IMG/VR virus record: IMGVR_UViG_3300028372_000017
Location: 1 to 42,929 of that record
Strand: one strand, 5' to 3'
DNA length: 42,929 bases
Source of the DNA: a virus
In this document: in pieces, positions 1-8,478 of the stretch
How positions within the stretch are numbered: position 1 is the stretch's first letter
How the letters are laid out: each line of letters opens with the position of its first letter
Made by a program: the position numbers and the translations under genes
The notes under the pieces: generated by a model
Database searches by the model: none
Told to the model about the DNA's origin: nothing
What the model saw: only the letters and a program-made list of their open reading frames with translations

Positions 1-1067
1 TTTTCATATGAGAAAGGGTAGCCTTTTGCCAGAGACCATCCTTTAAGTAAATCCGCCATAGATGGGCCTTTACGTAAAGTGGTGCTGTAAGCCCATGTAA
101 AAAATTTTAAGTGCTTGGCTTTAGCTAAGGCTTTATCTTTTAAACTTAAAGCGCCATACCCTTCTATAGGAGGTTCATAGCATTCTTCTCTTAAAAACTC
201 TGGTAAATCTTTAACTCCAAATATAGGTAAGTAAAAATGCTGTATTCTGGGAGATAAGCAAATAAAAGACTCTCCTAAGAAAGAACTTGTTTTTAAATTA
301 GAGTCTAAATTTAAAGTAGTGGGCACGTCAGCGTCAAATAAAAGCTCTCTGCTATTTACTACCTCATAGTGAGTCCCTTCTTCTAAAGTCTCCTCATTAT
401 AAAACTCTTCTAAAGTAGGTATGCTTAAATAAATAAAATCTGCTGGAAGTTTAAAAGAGTAAGTAGTTAAAGCGGTTGGAGATTCTAAAGGCCTTTTTTC
501 ATCATCTTCAAAATAAGTGCCTGAGTCTGTAAAAGAATTTGTATTAGAGGAGTTTATAAGCTTATCTTCTTTAAATCCTCTTCCGTATATGTTATAGCTT
601 GAAGCCCCTGCCACAACGTCTCAGCTTAAAATTAAACTTTCTGTTGTAAGGGGCAGCGCTCCTGTTACTACTAACATGGTGCTTGCTAAGGATTCTCCTT
701 TGCTGTTTAACGCACTTACTCTGTAATAGAAAACCTTAGCACCCCCGGACCCGTTCTGGGCGTAAGAAAGGTTTGTAGGAGGCTTTAAAAAGTTTTTAGA
801 AACTGTAGCTCTTCCTAAACCACTAAGATCTTCAAATACTATATTCAATCTTTCAGTAATTTTCTCATAATACCCTTTATCTTTTTTAAGGGACCTTAAA
901 GACTCAGCTGAGGCCAAGGAATAGCTCAGCCCTTCCTCTGTCCTTGAAAGAGCTTCCCAATAAACTTCAAACTTTTCCTTAACTGTGGAAGGAAGCCTTT
1001 GAAAAAAGGTTCCTAAATATCCTCAAACGTTTTGAGGATTTGAATTTGAATTTGAAACGTTAAACAT
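1..1067 (-). CDS. Baseplate/tail protein with FN3-like domain (3' end outside window)
   Basis: The ATG at 1067 overlaps the stop of the gpJ-like gene by 8 bases, and the frame stays open to the left edge, giving about 355 residues. It needs two TGA codons read as Trp, at 1023-1025 (N-V-W-G-Y) and 621-623. The second is the conserved Trp of a fibronectin-III-like strand (LSWDVV, followed by GASSYNIYGR), which strongly supports TGA=Trp. A second FN3-like stretch may precede it (VFYYRVSALNSKGES). Later motifs such as LRKGPSMADLLKGW resemble baseplate periphery proteins that follow gpJ in many phages (P2 gpI-like position). Fibre attachment or a baseplate wedge role is inferred from position; the family is not certain. 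Confidence 0.7.
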
Positions 1068-4000
1068 TTATCACCCCATATAAATCATCTACAGTTGTGT
1101 AAAACCTGCTTAAAGTAGTGCTAGGTATTGTATAAGAATCTGAGGTCAAAGTAATGTTTTGAAAGTCACCGTCTGGTGTGTAAGCTTTTAAAGTAATGTC
1201 TATTTGAGTAGTGACCCCAAGAGCTCCAGCTTGAGTTAAAATGTAAATCAAATCACTTTTATCTAAAGTGTTGTCCTCAATAGAGTTTATATAATCTTTA
1301 ATTACAACTTTGGCGCTGTCCTCAGGTAAAGGACCTTTATACTCCAAGCTCTCTATTACAACCTTAGTCGGAGGCATTACTTTCTCTTTTAAAGAAGTAG
1401 CTGGGTACCTATTCTCTGGATCATTTAAATAAGCATGGATATTCTCTGCGCCTGTCCAAGCTCTATAAACTACAGTAACTTCTGCTCCATCATCCTCATC
1501 GTTAAAAGCTATTTTATAAGAATTATCTCTTGAAAAAGCTTCTCCTGGATTAGTGCAAAATATAGAATAATCTGATGAGTTAAAGGAAACTTGCGATAAA
1601 GACTCTCTAACTTCTACTATTTCCTGTATGTACGGCTCGGTTACTATAACTTCTCCAGAAGCTATTGTATCCGTAAAAGTTTTTTGACTTATGCTTGTCG
1701 GGGCGTGACAGTAAATATCTACTGCATTCCCTAAATGCTTTTTGCCTGCATCTGGGTTACTTAATTGAACGTAATAAGTTTCCAAGCTGTGGTCTTTATC
1801 TGAAGAAAAATTAGTACCCCAATTTGCAGCGCTTGCGGCTACGTGGATCTTTCCGTTATCTAAATAAGAGTTTAAAGCGGTAAAGGTCTTGGAAATTTTT
1901 TGAGAAGAAGCGCTATCATTTATAGTACCTAAATGCTCTCCTATCTTTTCCCAGCTAGTGCTTGTAGGATTCCAGATAGCTAACTGAGTTCTGCTATGGT
2001 CTGAGCCATCTTGAGCAAGAAGCCCTGGGTCGTAACCTACTCCCCAGTAATCTACTGAGAAGGAGGAAGAAGGTGTAGGCCACTTGTCTGTATCTACAGT
2101 AAAAGAAAATAAGTGCATAGGAAAAGTTTCTACTATAGATCTAACGCTTGTGCTATTAACTACCCATTCATAGCCTTTTGTTTGACCTACTCCTATACCA
2201 AAGTGGCCCCTTGTAGAATCTAAATCATCTACTTCGCTGTTTCCTGTCTGAATCTTAGTGCCAGCCGAAGGAACATAATTTGGGTAAGTGGGTCCTTTAT
2301 TTATTTTTAAATCGTAAACACTTTCAGCAGCAGGTTTTACCCAACCCTTAGTGCCTAAGTTTGTGTCTATTTTAAGTTTAAAGTCATAAGAAGTATCTTT
2401 CTCTATCCAGTATTTGGATCTTTGTAGATACTGGTTAATGCCGTTTAAGTTATCCCACACTTTATTAGTGCCCATTGTAATTTCTTCGTCTAGGGCGTTA
2501 TTATCTACTAAGTATAAATTAAACATCCAGTACTGATCATTCCCTGCACCTTCTTTTAAAATATTATCTCCTACAAGGCTTTCGTCTACTGGGTTTACTC
2601 CAAAATAGTCTTCAAAGGTCTGGATATCCTTATTTCTTAAAAAAGTATCACCTTCATAATCGTCGTAGTTAAGCCTTATTAAAAACTCCGGCTGCTTTCT
2701 CCAAGCTATACCGTATCCGTCATGAGCCATGTAAAGTACACTATTTCGCAAAAGAGTGATATAGCACATTTCTCCAGACTCAGTTCCATCCGTAGTTTTC
2801 ATCTGAGCTTCTAGGGAAACTCCTGTATGCTGGTTAATCTTTTTATGGACTATCGGGCTTAAGTTAGCGTAATTCTCTGGCTTTCTTTTCTCTTTAATCT
2901 GGGCCAGTGCGCTATCTAAACTTTTTAGCTCAGCATTGTTTATACCGTCTGTTAAGTCTATCTCTAACTGTTCTAGCTCAGAGGGAGAAAGTCTGATCTC
3001 TTTACCTTCTTCGCTTTGAGGGGTTTTGCCTAAAAATAAAGAACTGCCGCTAAGCCTTACCTCGTCTGTCCAAATTAAATTATTATCTAAGCGAGCACCA
3101 TCACTTTTTTGAAACTGGTCAAAATAAGTTTGATTCCAAGCGGGGACTGTTAAAATATTATAATGGTCTTGATTAGCTTTTAACAGGTCATCTAATTTAA
3201 ATATCCCTTTATACTGTGCATTAGTAAATTCTGTAGACCATTCATCGGGATCAGTAGGCCAAACTATGTCTGGGCCTTCTCCGCTATTAGTAAGCATTTG
3301 AAAAGAGTCAACATAAGCTTTATGTCCTTTGTAATACCCAGATAAGTCGTTATCCTCAGATACATACGAAAAGTCTTCTATAGTGTTTGGTGTAAGCTGG
3401 AAATAGGAGACTAAATCTCTTCTCATAAAAGGGCTGCCCGCTCCTATAACTTCTAAAGAGCTAACAGAGGATTCAAGAGCTTTTACACTTTCTTTAATTA
3501 CTTCTCCAGAAGCCAATGAAGAAGACTTAACTGTATTTTTTATTCTAAGTAAAAAAGAAGCGTTGCTTTCTCTTTGCGTTCCTCCGCTGATATCAGAAGT
3601 AACTTCTATTTTCTGAGGGCTAGGATTAAGAAACCCTTTCTCTTTTAAAAGGCCTCCTGAATTTAAAGCTGATCTTTTATCGCGTTCTACACTTCTAACT
3701 TCGATCTCTCCTGTACTGTAAAGACTATTGGCGTCTATAGTTGAAAGCATGCCTACTTTAGTTCCTGCGTAATATGAAATAGTTTCATACTCTTTGCCAG
3801 AGCCTGAACTTACAAATCTAGTGCTTCTGGGAATATTTAAAGACACTGGCTCTTCATAGTAAAGCTTAATAGTGCCTGTATGATACGACCCTTCTTTTCT
3901 TTCTACAAGAAAATTAGCTCCTACAGCGTCTAATTCTTCTTCACTTAAAAGCTCTGGGTCTTTCAAGCTTAAAGTATTAAGGACTCTTAAGTGGTCTGAT

Positions 4001-4128
4001 TGGTACGATTCCAGGATACGTGATAAAGGGTTTACTACTATATCTCTAAAATTAGAACCTACCCTAGTATCTATTTCAGCATCCGCTTCGTTTATTTGCT
4101 TTATTAAAAGTTCTCTTAAATCACTCAT
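1060..4128 (-). CDS. Baseplate J / gp6-like wedge protein
   Basis: A protein of 1022 residues. The N-terminus (DTRVGSNFRDIVVNPLSRIL) and the central ESNASFLLRIKN with ASGEVIKESV are typical of baseplate J-like/T4 gp6-like proteins, which build the wedge ring around the hub. The middle, about residues 240-800, is a large insertion rich in aromatic and Asp/Asn residues, probably an extra exposed domain. The C-terminus (KVVIKDYINSIEDN, then a TLKAYTPDG strand) is the usual J-type end. All Trp codons here, about 16, are TGG and none is TGA, unlike the next gene. The start directly abuts the TAA of the gp25-like gene. The J-family call is firm; the function of the insertion is unknown. Confidence 0.85.
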   Translation of the reverse strand: MSDLRELLIKQINEADAEIDTRVGSNFRDIVVNPLSRILESYQSDHLRVLNTLSLKDPELLSEEELDAVGANFLVERKEGSYHTGTIKLYYEEPVSLNIPRSTRFVSSGSGKEYETISYYAGTKVGMLSTIDANSLYSTGEIEVRSVERDKRSALNSGGLLKEKGFLNPSPQKIEVTSDISGGTQRESNASFLLRIKNTVKSSSLASGEVIKESVKALESSVSSLEVIGAGSPFMRRDLVSYFQLTPNTIEDFSYVSEDNDLSGYYKGHKAYVDSFQMLTNSGEGPDIVWPTDPDEWSTEFTNAQYKGIFKLDDLLKANQDHYNILTVPAWNQTYFDQFQKSDGARLDNNLIWTDEVRLSGSSLFLGKTPQSEEGKEIRLSPSELEQLEIDLTDGINNAELKSLDSALAQIKEKRKPENYANLSPIVHKKINQHTGVSLEAQMKTTDGTESGEMCYITLLRNSVLYMAHDGYGIAWRKQPEFLIRLNYDDYEGDTFLRNKDIQTFEDYFGVNPVDESLVGDNILKEGAGNDQYWMFNLYLVDNNALDEEITMGTNKVWDNLNGINQYLQRSKYWIEKDTSYDFKLKIDTNLGTKGWVKPAAESVYDLKINKGPTYPNYVPSAGTKIQTGNSEVDDLDSTRGHFGIGVGQTKGYEWVVNSTSVRSIVETFPMHLFSFTVDTDKWPTPSSSFSVDYWGVGYDPGLLAQDGSDHSRTQLAIWNPTSTSWEKIGEHLGTINDSASSQKISKTFTALNSYLDNGKIHVAASAANWGTNFSSDKDHSLETYYVQLSNPDAGKKHLGNAVDIYCHAPTSISQKTFTDTIASGEVIVTEPYIQEIVEVRESLSQVSFNSSDYSIFCTNPGEAFSRDNSYKIAFNDEDDGAEVTVVYRAWTGAENIHAYLNDPENRYPATSLKEKVMPPTKVVIESLEYKGPLPEDSAKVVIKDYINSIEDNTLDKSDLIYILTQAGALGVTTQIDITLKAYTPDGDFQNITLTSDSYTIPSTTLSRFYTTVDDLYGVINV

Positions 4129-4554
4129 TTACACTATTACTATATTAGTTCCTGCTAAATCTTTTGTAACTATCTGTATTGTTATTAGCCATGTTCCTGT
4201 TTTCTCTTCAAAGTCTATACTAACTACATCTATGGATTTTAAAGACTCAGAATCTTTTAACCCTCTATCCTTAATTTGCTCTTTTTTTATGTCACTTTCC
4301 ACATTTTTTATAAAAACAGGGAAACTTTCTTTAATTTCTTCAGCTCTTGATAAATCAATAACCCCGTAAAGGTTATAAAAGTTTTCACCAAATTGAGGGT
4401 CAAATAAATTTGAGCCTTTTAAAGTAAGTAGCGTTTTTAGAATTAAGCTTACCAACCTTTTTCGGCCATCAGCCACCCGCTTCTGGGAATACCAGCTAAA
4501 GTCATACTTGCCCGTTTCAGCATCGTAAGAAAGAAAATCTATATCTTTTTTCAT
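4129..4554 (-). CDS. gp25-like baseplate wedge protein
   Basis: A protein of 141 residues of the gp25/gpW family, the small wedge component that joins sheath and baseplate. The diagnostic part is around residues 35-65: LILKTLLTLKGSNLFDPQFG followed by ENFYNLYG, matching the family's pattern of a helix, a G-x-x-x-F-x-P-x-F-G turn and a second helix. The rest (VESDIKKEQ, then a C-terminal beta sheet with TGTWLITIQIV) also fits. It lies between a large unknown gene and the gpJ-like gene, the normal gp25-gpJ order in contractile tails. The ATG at 4554 overlaps nothing and follows the upstream TAA closely, so translation is probably coupled. Confidence 0.85.
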   Translation of the reverse strand: MKKDIDFLSYDAETGKYDFSWYSQKRVADGRKRLVSLILKTLLTLKGSNLFDPQFGENFYNLYGVIDLSRAEEIKESFPVFIKNVESDIKKEQIKDRGLKDSESLKSIDVVSIDFEEKTGTWLITIQIVTKDLAGTNIVIV

Positions 4555-4555
4555 A

Positions 4556-6634
4556 TTAAGCGTAATCTAAATTTTTTGTTGTTGCATCCATAATTACTTT
4601 TTCACGGAAAAGATCGTCTAAAGCTTCATCAGCAATTCCTTGCGCCTCAGACGCCCCTGAGGCTTCTATACCCATATTAGCAGCCATAAATTCTTTTTCC
4701 TCGTCCGCCTCTCCGCAAGATAGGGTATCAATAACTTCTTCTAAAGCGTAAGCTCCTGTACTTACAGCATTGGCTATTGAAGAAAGGTCTGCGTTTTTTA
4801 AACTTTTCACAGTACTCTTAAGCCATTTAACGTCTTCAAGTGATTCTTCTATAGACATGTAAGCCTCATACAAAGCATCAAAAAGAGGATTAGCTCCTAC
4901 TGTTCCTAGAAAGTTATTACATAAAGCTCGTTCTTTAGCGTCTTTCTCTTGTTGCTCCTCAAGTAAAAACTTAATAGCTTGCAAGCTACTAAGAACTCCT
5001 TTTCTCTTATTTGGGTTAAATATAAAGGTGGCGTCTACCACTAGCTTACCTAAATACTGTAAAGCTATATCTAAGATTTTTTCACTTTCAGTTTCAATCT
5101 CTTTTGGCATTCCGTATAAATCATCTTCTACTGTTCTGTTCAGTATGTAATCTATAAGTTCGTCGTACTGCTTATAAGCTAGATCAAATGAGTTTCTTAT
5201 ATCTTCAGGCCTAGTATCTTCCTGAGTAGTTTCCGTGTCACCTCCTCTTAAAGTTACTCTCCTGCTTATAGCTGAAGTAATCAAAGACTTGCCCGCGTTT
5301 AGCTCCACTATCCAATCACCTTTTAAATGAGATACATTTTTACCTTTAGGTTCGTTATTGTAGGAAATCATTTCTCCTTTTACGCCTCTAAGAACTTCCT
5401 CAGCAGGGATTAAAAAACTTTTTAATAAGCTTGACTCAAACTTTATTATATCATAATAAGTGTCAACTGTTAGTACAGCACTTCTACTTAAAGAAATTAA
5501 ATTTGAAGTCCCACCTAGGTTTATTCTAGGAGATTTATAATTCGCTTGTTCTGTGTCTTCTTCTATATTTAAAAAGTCTAGAAAAGCATCAAAGCCCTTT
5601 ACTGCGCTCTCTGCTGTTTTAACAGGTTTGTTTATAAAAGGTCTGTCAATGAAATCAGCTGTTTCCTTTAAAGCAAAGTCTCTAGCTGCTACTTGAGCAA
5701 TAGGCAAATGTGTAGCTAAATTATTTACGTGAGTATAAATTAGCCTTGTGGCTATCAAGGATCTAAAAGTATCACTTACTCCTGGCAAAGATATAAAATC
5801 CAAAATGTAAGCTCTTATCATCTGTGGGTAATTTTCCTCGTAATTCCTCTTAATATCTTCTGCAGCTTTCTCCGCTATTTTAAGAGGATTTAAAGATTCT
5901 ATAGAAAATCCGGCTACAGGGTTATCTATTATGTCAGCTTTATACTTTTTATTCAGCCTATTAACGCTTTCACTGAAAACATTAACGTTAACACTTACCC
6001 CAACTAAGTCTTGTATAGCTCCATCTATTAGCCTGATAGACTCTTCTAAAGATTCGTTATTTACCGGCTCAGGCCCCATACTAAAATAACCTCTAGACTC
6101 TATTTTAGAAGATTCTTTTCCTACTAAAAAATGCGCTCTTTTTACTTTCTCAAGAGAGCTGCTAACCCCTACAGGCTTAGCTTCTTCAAAATCAGGGTCT
6201 AATCCTCTTTCAAATTCTCTTATAAGATCGATAAAGTGGTTAATATCTATTAAAAGATTTCTACTTAAATTTATTCTTTGAGTTAAATAATCTCTTAAAG
6301 ATCTAACAGAGATATACATAGGAACTATTTGCATTCCTTCAACAGAAGCTAAAGCCATTCCTATCATGCTCATAACTCCGCTTGCTAAATTGCCTACAAA
6401 TAAAGAGTAAGCTGAGCTAATAAAGTCAAAAGCGAGTGCCCCTGTCTGGGCGGCCATCAATGTAAAAAATGTTCCAATAAAAGAACCAAAATTAGAAGCA
6501 AGGGTTAGAATAGTATCTAAAGTTTTCTCTGCTTGATCTTTTAAAAGCTCTTCTAGTTTTTCCTTACGTTTTTTAGTATTACAAGGATCTGATATATCTA
6601 CTAAATCTTGTACGTTTTTAGGGACGTCTGCCAT
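4556..6634 (-). CDS. Large unknown baseplate-region protein
   Basis: A mostly helical protein of 692 residues that I do not recognise. Residues about 45-110 are hydrophobic and small-residue rich (TLASNFGSFIGTFFTLMAAQ, later VMSMIGMALASVEG) and could form two or three membrane or buried helices. The remainder is charged, helical and partly coiled-coil-like, ending in an acidic Ala-rich tail. It lies between the sigma factor and the gp25-like gene in the tail operon, so it is probably a virion or tail assembly protein. A membrane-penetrating role is conceivable from the N-terminal hydrophobic block but is only inference. No TGA codons occur. The ATG at 6634 starts just after the sigma gene's TAA. 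Confidence 0.6.
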   Translation of the reverse strand: MADVPKNVQDLVDISDPCNTKKRKEKLEELLKDQAEKTLDTILTLASNFGSFIGTFFTLMAAQTGALAFDFISSAYSLFVGNLASGVMSMIGMALASVEGMQIVPMYISVRSLRDYLTQRINLSRNLLIDINHFIDLIREFERGLDPDFEEAKPVGVSSSLEKVKRAHFLVGKESSKIESRGYFSMGPEPVNNESLEESIRLIDGAIQDLVGVSVNVNVFSESVNRLNKKYKADIIDNPVAGFSIESLNPLKIAEKAAEDIKRNYEENYPQMIRAYILDFISLPGVSDTFRSLIATRLIYTHVNNLATHLPIAQVAARDFALKETADFIDRPFINKPVKTAESAVKGFDAFLDFLNIEEDTEQANYKSPRINLGGTSNLISLSRSAVLTVDTYYDIIKFESSLLKSFLIPAEEVLRGVKGEMISYNNEPKGKNVSHLKGDWIVELNAGKSLITSAISRRVTLRGGDTETTQEDTRPEDIRNSFDLAYKQYDELIDYILNRTVEDDLYGMPKEIETESEKILDIALQYLGKLVVDATFIFNPNKRKGVLSSLQAIKFLLEEQQEKDAKERALCNNFLGTVGANPLFDALYEAYMSIEESLEDVKWLKSTVKSLKNADLSSIANAVSTGAYALEEVIDTLSCGEADEEKEFMAANMGIEASGASEAQGIADEALDDLFREKVIMDATTKNLDYA

Positions 6635-6639
6635 TTTTT

Positions 6640-7365
6640 TTAACCTACTATTGCTCTAATATCTTTTGAAATTTCATCTCTTCTTTTTCTGAATTCACTT
6701 TCGCTTAAATTAAGCTTTGCTTTGATTTCTTTACCTTTAAGCTTTTGCATATTGCCTAGTCCAAAAGTTCACTCCATTATTTTTTTATTTATAGGGTCGC
6801 TATCAAACCACACGAACTCTACAGCTCCTCTTAGCTGGGGATCTTCTTCGTCAGGCATTATATAATACGTAAAACCTCCATCCTCTAAATCTGCTGCAGG
6901 GAGCTCCATATGCAAATCAGCCCTTCTTTCGCTTTGTAGTCTTGTTATTTCAGCTGGAGGCACATGCATTGCGTCTGCTAACTCTTGTATAGTCGGCTCT
7001 CTTCCTTTCTCTTCTTCTAAGTTAGAAAAGATAGTTTCATATCTTCCAAGCATAAGAGCGCGAGGTTCCGGTATGTGTCCTACGTTCTGATAAGTGTTAG
7101 TGAATCTGCTAAGCTTTTGTAAGTAGTTAGTGACATGTGTATTTATTTGAGTGCCTTTATTAGGATCGTAAGTATCTAAAGCGTGAGAAGCCAATTTCTT
7201 CCCTTCCAGCTCTAAAGCTTTATAAGGCAGTCCACTGTTTTTATATTTACCTACTTGGCTTCTAATAAGAGGCGTCAAAGAATGTATTAACTCCTTTTTT
7301 GCTCCTTTATCTCCTTTCTTTTTGTAATCCTCTCAGAGGCCAAACTCTTTTTCTTTTCTATTCAT
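6640..7365 (-). CDS. Sigma-70-family factor inside the tail operon (two TGA=Trp codons)
   Basis: A protein of 241 residues when TGA is read as Trp at 7333-7335 (codon 11, EFGLWEDYK) and 6769-6771 (codon 199, IMEWTFGLG). It has region-2-like sequence (LTPLIRSQVGKY, then YDPNKGTQINTHVTNYLQ), region 3 (GREPTIQELADAMHVPPAEI) and a C-terminal region-4-like helix-turn-helix (LKGKEIKAKLNLSESEFRKR). The order and motifs fit FliA/WhiG-like phage sigma factors that give RNA polymerase new promoter specificity. Read with standard code, the real start gives only 10 residues, and an internal start would lose the end of region 4. It abuts the preceding TAA (7366-7368). A late-gene sigma role is inferred from its place among late genes. 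Confidence 0.8.
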
Positions 7366-8478
7366 TTATTTACTACTGTACATTAATTGAACTTTTCTAG
7401 TTATAAGCGACCCTCTTAAAGTATTTACGCCTCTCAAAAAAGAAATTACTTCTCCAAAAGATTCCTTCTCCGTGAACATGGACCCAACATGGTTAGCCAA
7501 CGTGCTATTAGAGAGATTAAGTATGGACGGTGAATCGTTTGTTTCTTCTTCCCCAGCTATAGAACCGATAAAGTTTATAATACTTTCTCTTATTTCTACT
7601 AATAATTTTCCAAAAGGCTTTTCTTCGCTATCATTTCTAGCCAAAGAAGTTCTTATGGCTAGGTTATCTTTAAAAGATCCTATACTCTCTGAATTAGTAG
7701 AAGAGATAAAGTCCAGTAAATCTAGACTTACTGGCACGTTTCTTCCTCCGCTTTCTTCACCTCCTACTGCTCCAAATGAATTTAATTTTATTATTAAATT
7801 GGTTGAGATTTTTTCTAGCATGGCATTAATATAAACCATGTTTTTTTGACCTTCTTCGGTTTGAGCTAAAGACGTAGTGTTTGATAAATCCTCTAAATCC
7901 TTCTCACTGAAAAGGCCTGGCAGGTTTTGAGTATGCTTTACAACTAACCAACTAAAAGAAAAAGACCCTAGTTTATCGGTAGACGACGAGTAAGAAGTTT
8001 TCAAGCTTAAAGCGTATCCGTAAATTAAGTGATTAAAAATCTTTACTACTCCTATGTTTCCGTCTTGTATTAATTTAGTGGCTCTTAAATGATTATTATA
8101 TAAAAGGTTAAGCGCCCCCATATGCATTGTCCTGTGAGGGTCATCGCCCCCAGAAGGGTAATCCAAAGCTTGCCCGCTTATTTGATAAACTTTGATAGAG
8201 TCTCCAAAAAATGAAACGCTTGAAGCTCCAAAAGTTTCCAGAAGTTGAGCCTTTTCTTGGTAAGACATATTTAAATTAGTTATGTAAAGATTGTTAGTAA
8301 TCTTTTTTATGTCCCCTTTATCTTTCTTTGACATAATCATAATAGACCCTCCGGAGGGAACATGGGACTCATTTACCTGATACATTAAATCCTTAGGCCC
8401 TTCCTTTCTTACTGAAACAGGGAAGTCTTTAATAGGCTGCATTACGTTTATAAATGAGGGACTCTTTGACCAGTTCAT
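7366..8478 (-). CDS. Putative baseplate / tail-tube-initiation protein
   Basis: A protein of 370 residues. The central part (NNLYITNLNMSYQEKAQLLE, FGDSIKVYQISGQALDYP, later KLGSFSFSWLVVKHTQNL) reads as a tail-tube-like beta barrel of the sort seen in baseplate proteins at the hub-tube junction, comparable in role to T4 gp48/gp54. The C-terminal half is helical and Ser/Asn rich. The gene overlaps the hub stop by one base (TAATG) and abuts the sigma gene, so it is co-translated in the baseplate operon. No TGA occurs. The assignment to the hub-tube junction is inference from fold-like pattern and position; I cannot name the family. Confidence 0.55.
   Translation of the reverse strand: MNWSKSPSFINVMQPIKDFPVSVRKEGPKDLMYQVNESHVPSGGSIMIMSKKDKGDIKKITNNLYITNLNMSYQEKAQLLETFGASSVSFFGDSIKVYQISGQALDYPSGGDDPHRTMHMGALNLLYNNHLRATKLIQDGNIGVVKIFNHLIYGYALSLKTSYSSSTDKLGSFSFSWLVVKHTQNLPGLFSEKDLEDLSNTTSLAQTEEGQKNMVYINAMLEKISTNLIIKLNSFGAVGGEESGGRNVPVSLDLLDFISSTNSESIGSFKDNLAIRTSLARNDSEEKPFGKLLVEIRESIINFIGSIAGEEETNDSPSILNLSNSTLANHVGSMFTEKESFGEVISFLRGVNTLRGSLITRKVQLMYSSK

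Noticed and set aside
7472-7834. Open frames antisense to structural genes (for example 7472-7834 and 34171-34470)
   Set aside because: They are mirror images of real coding frames, with no ribosome site and no familiar sequence.
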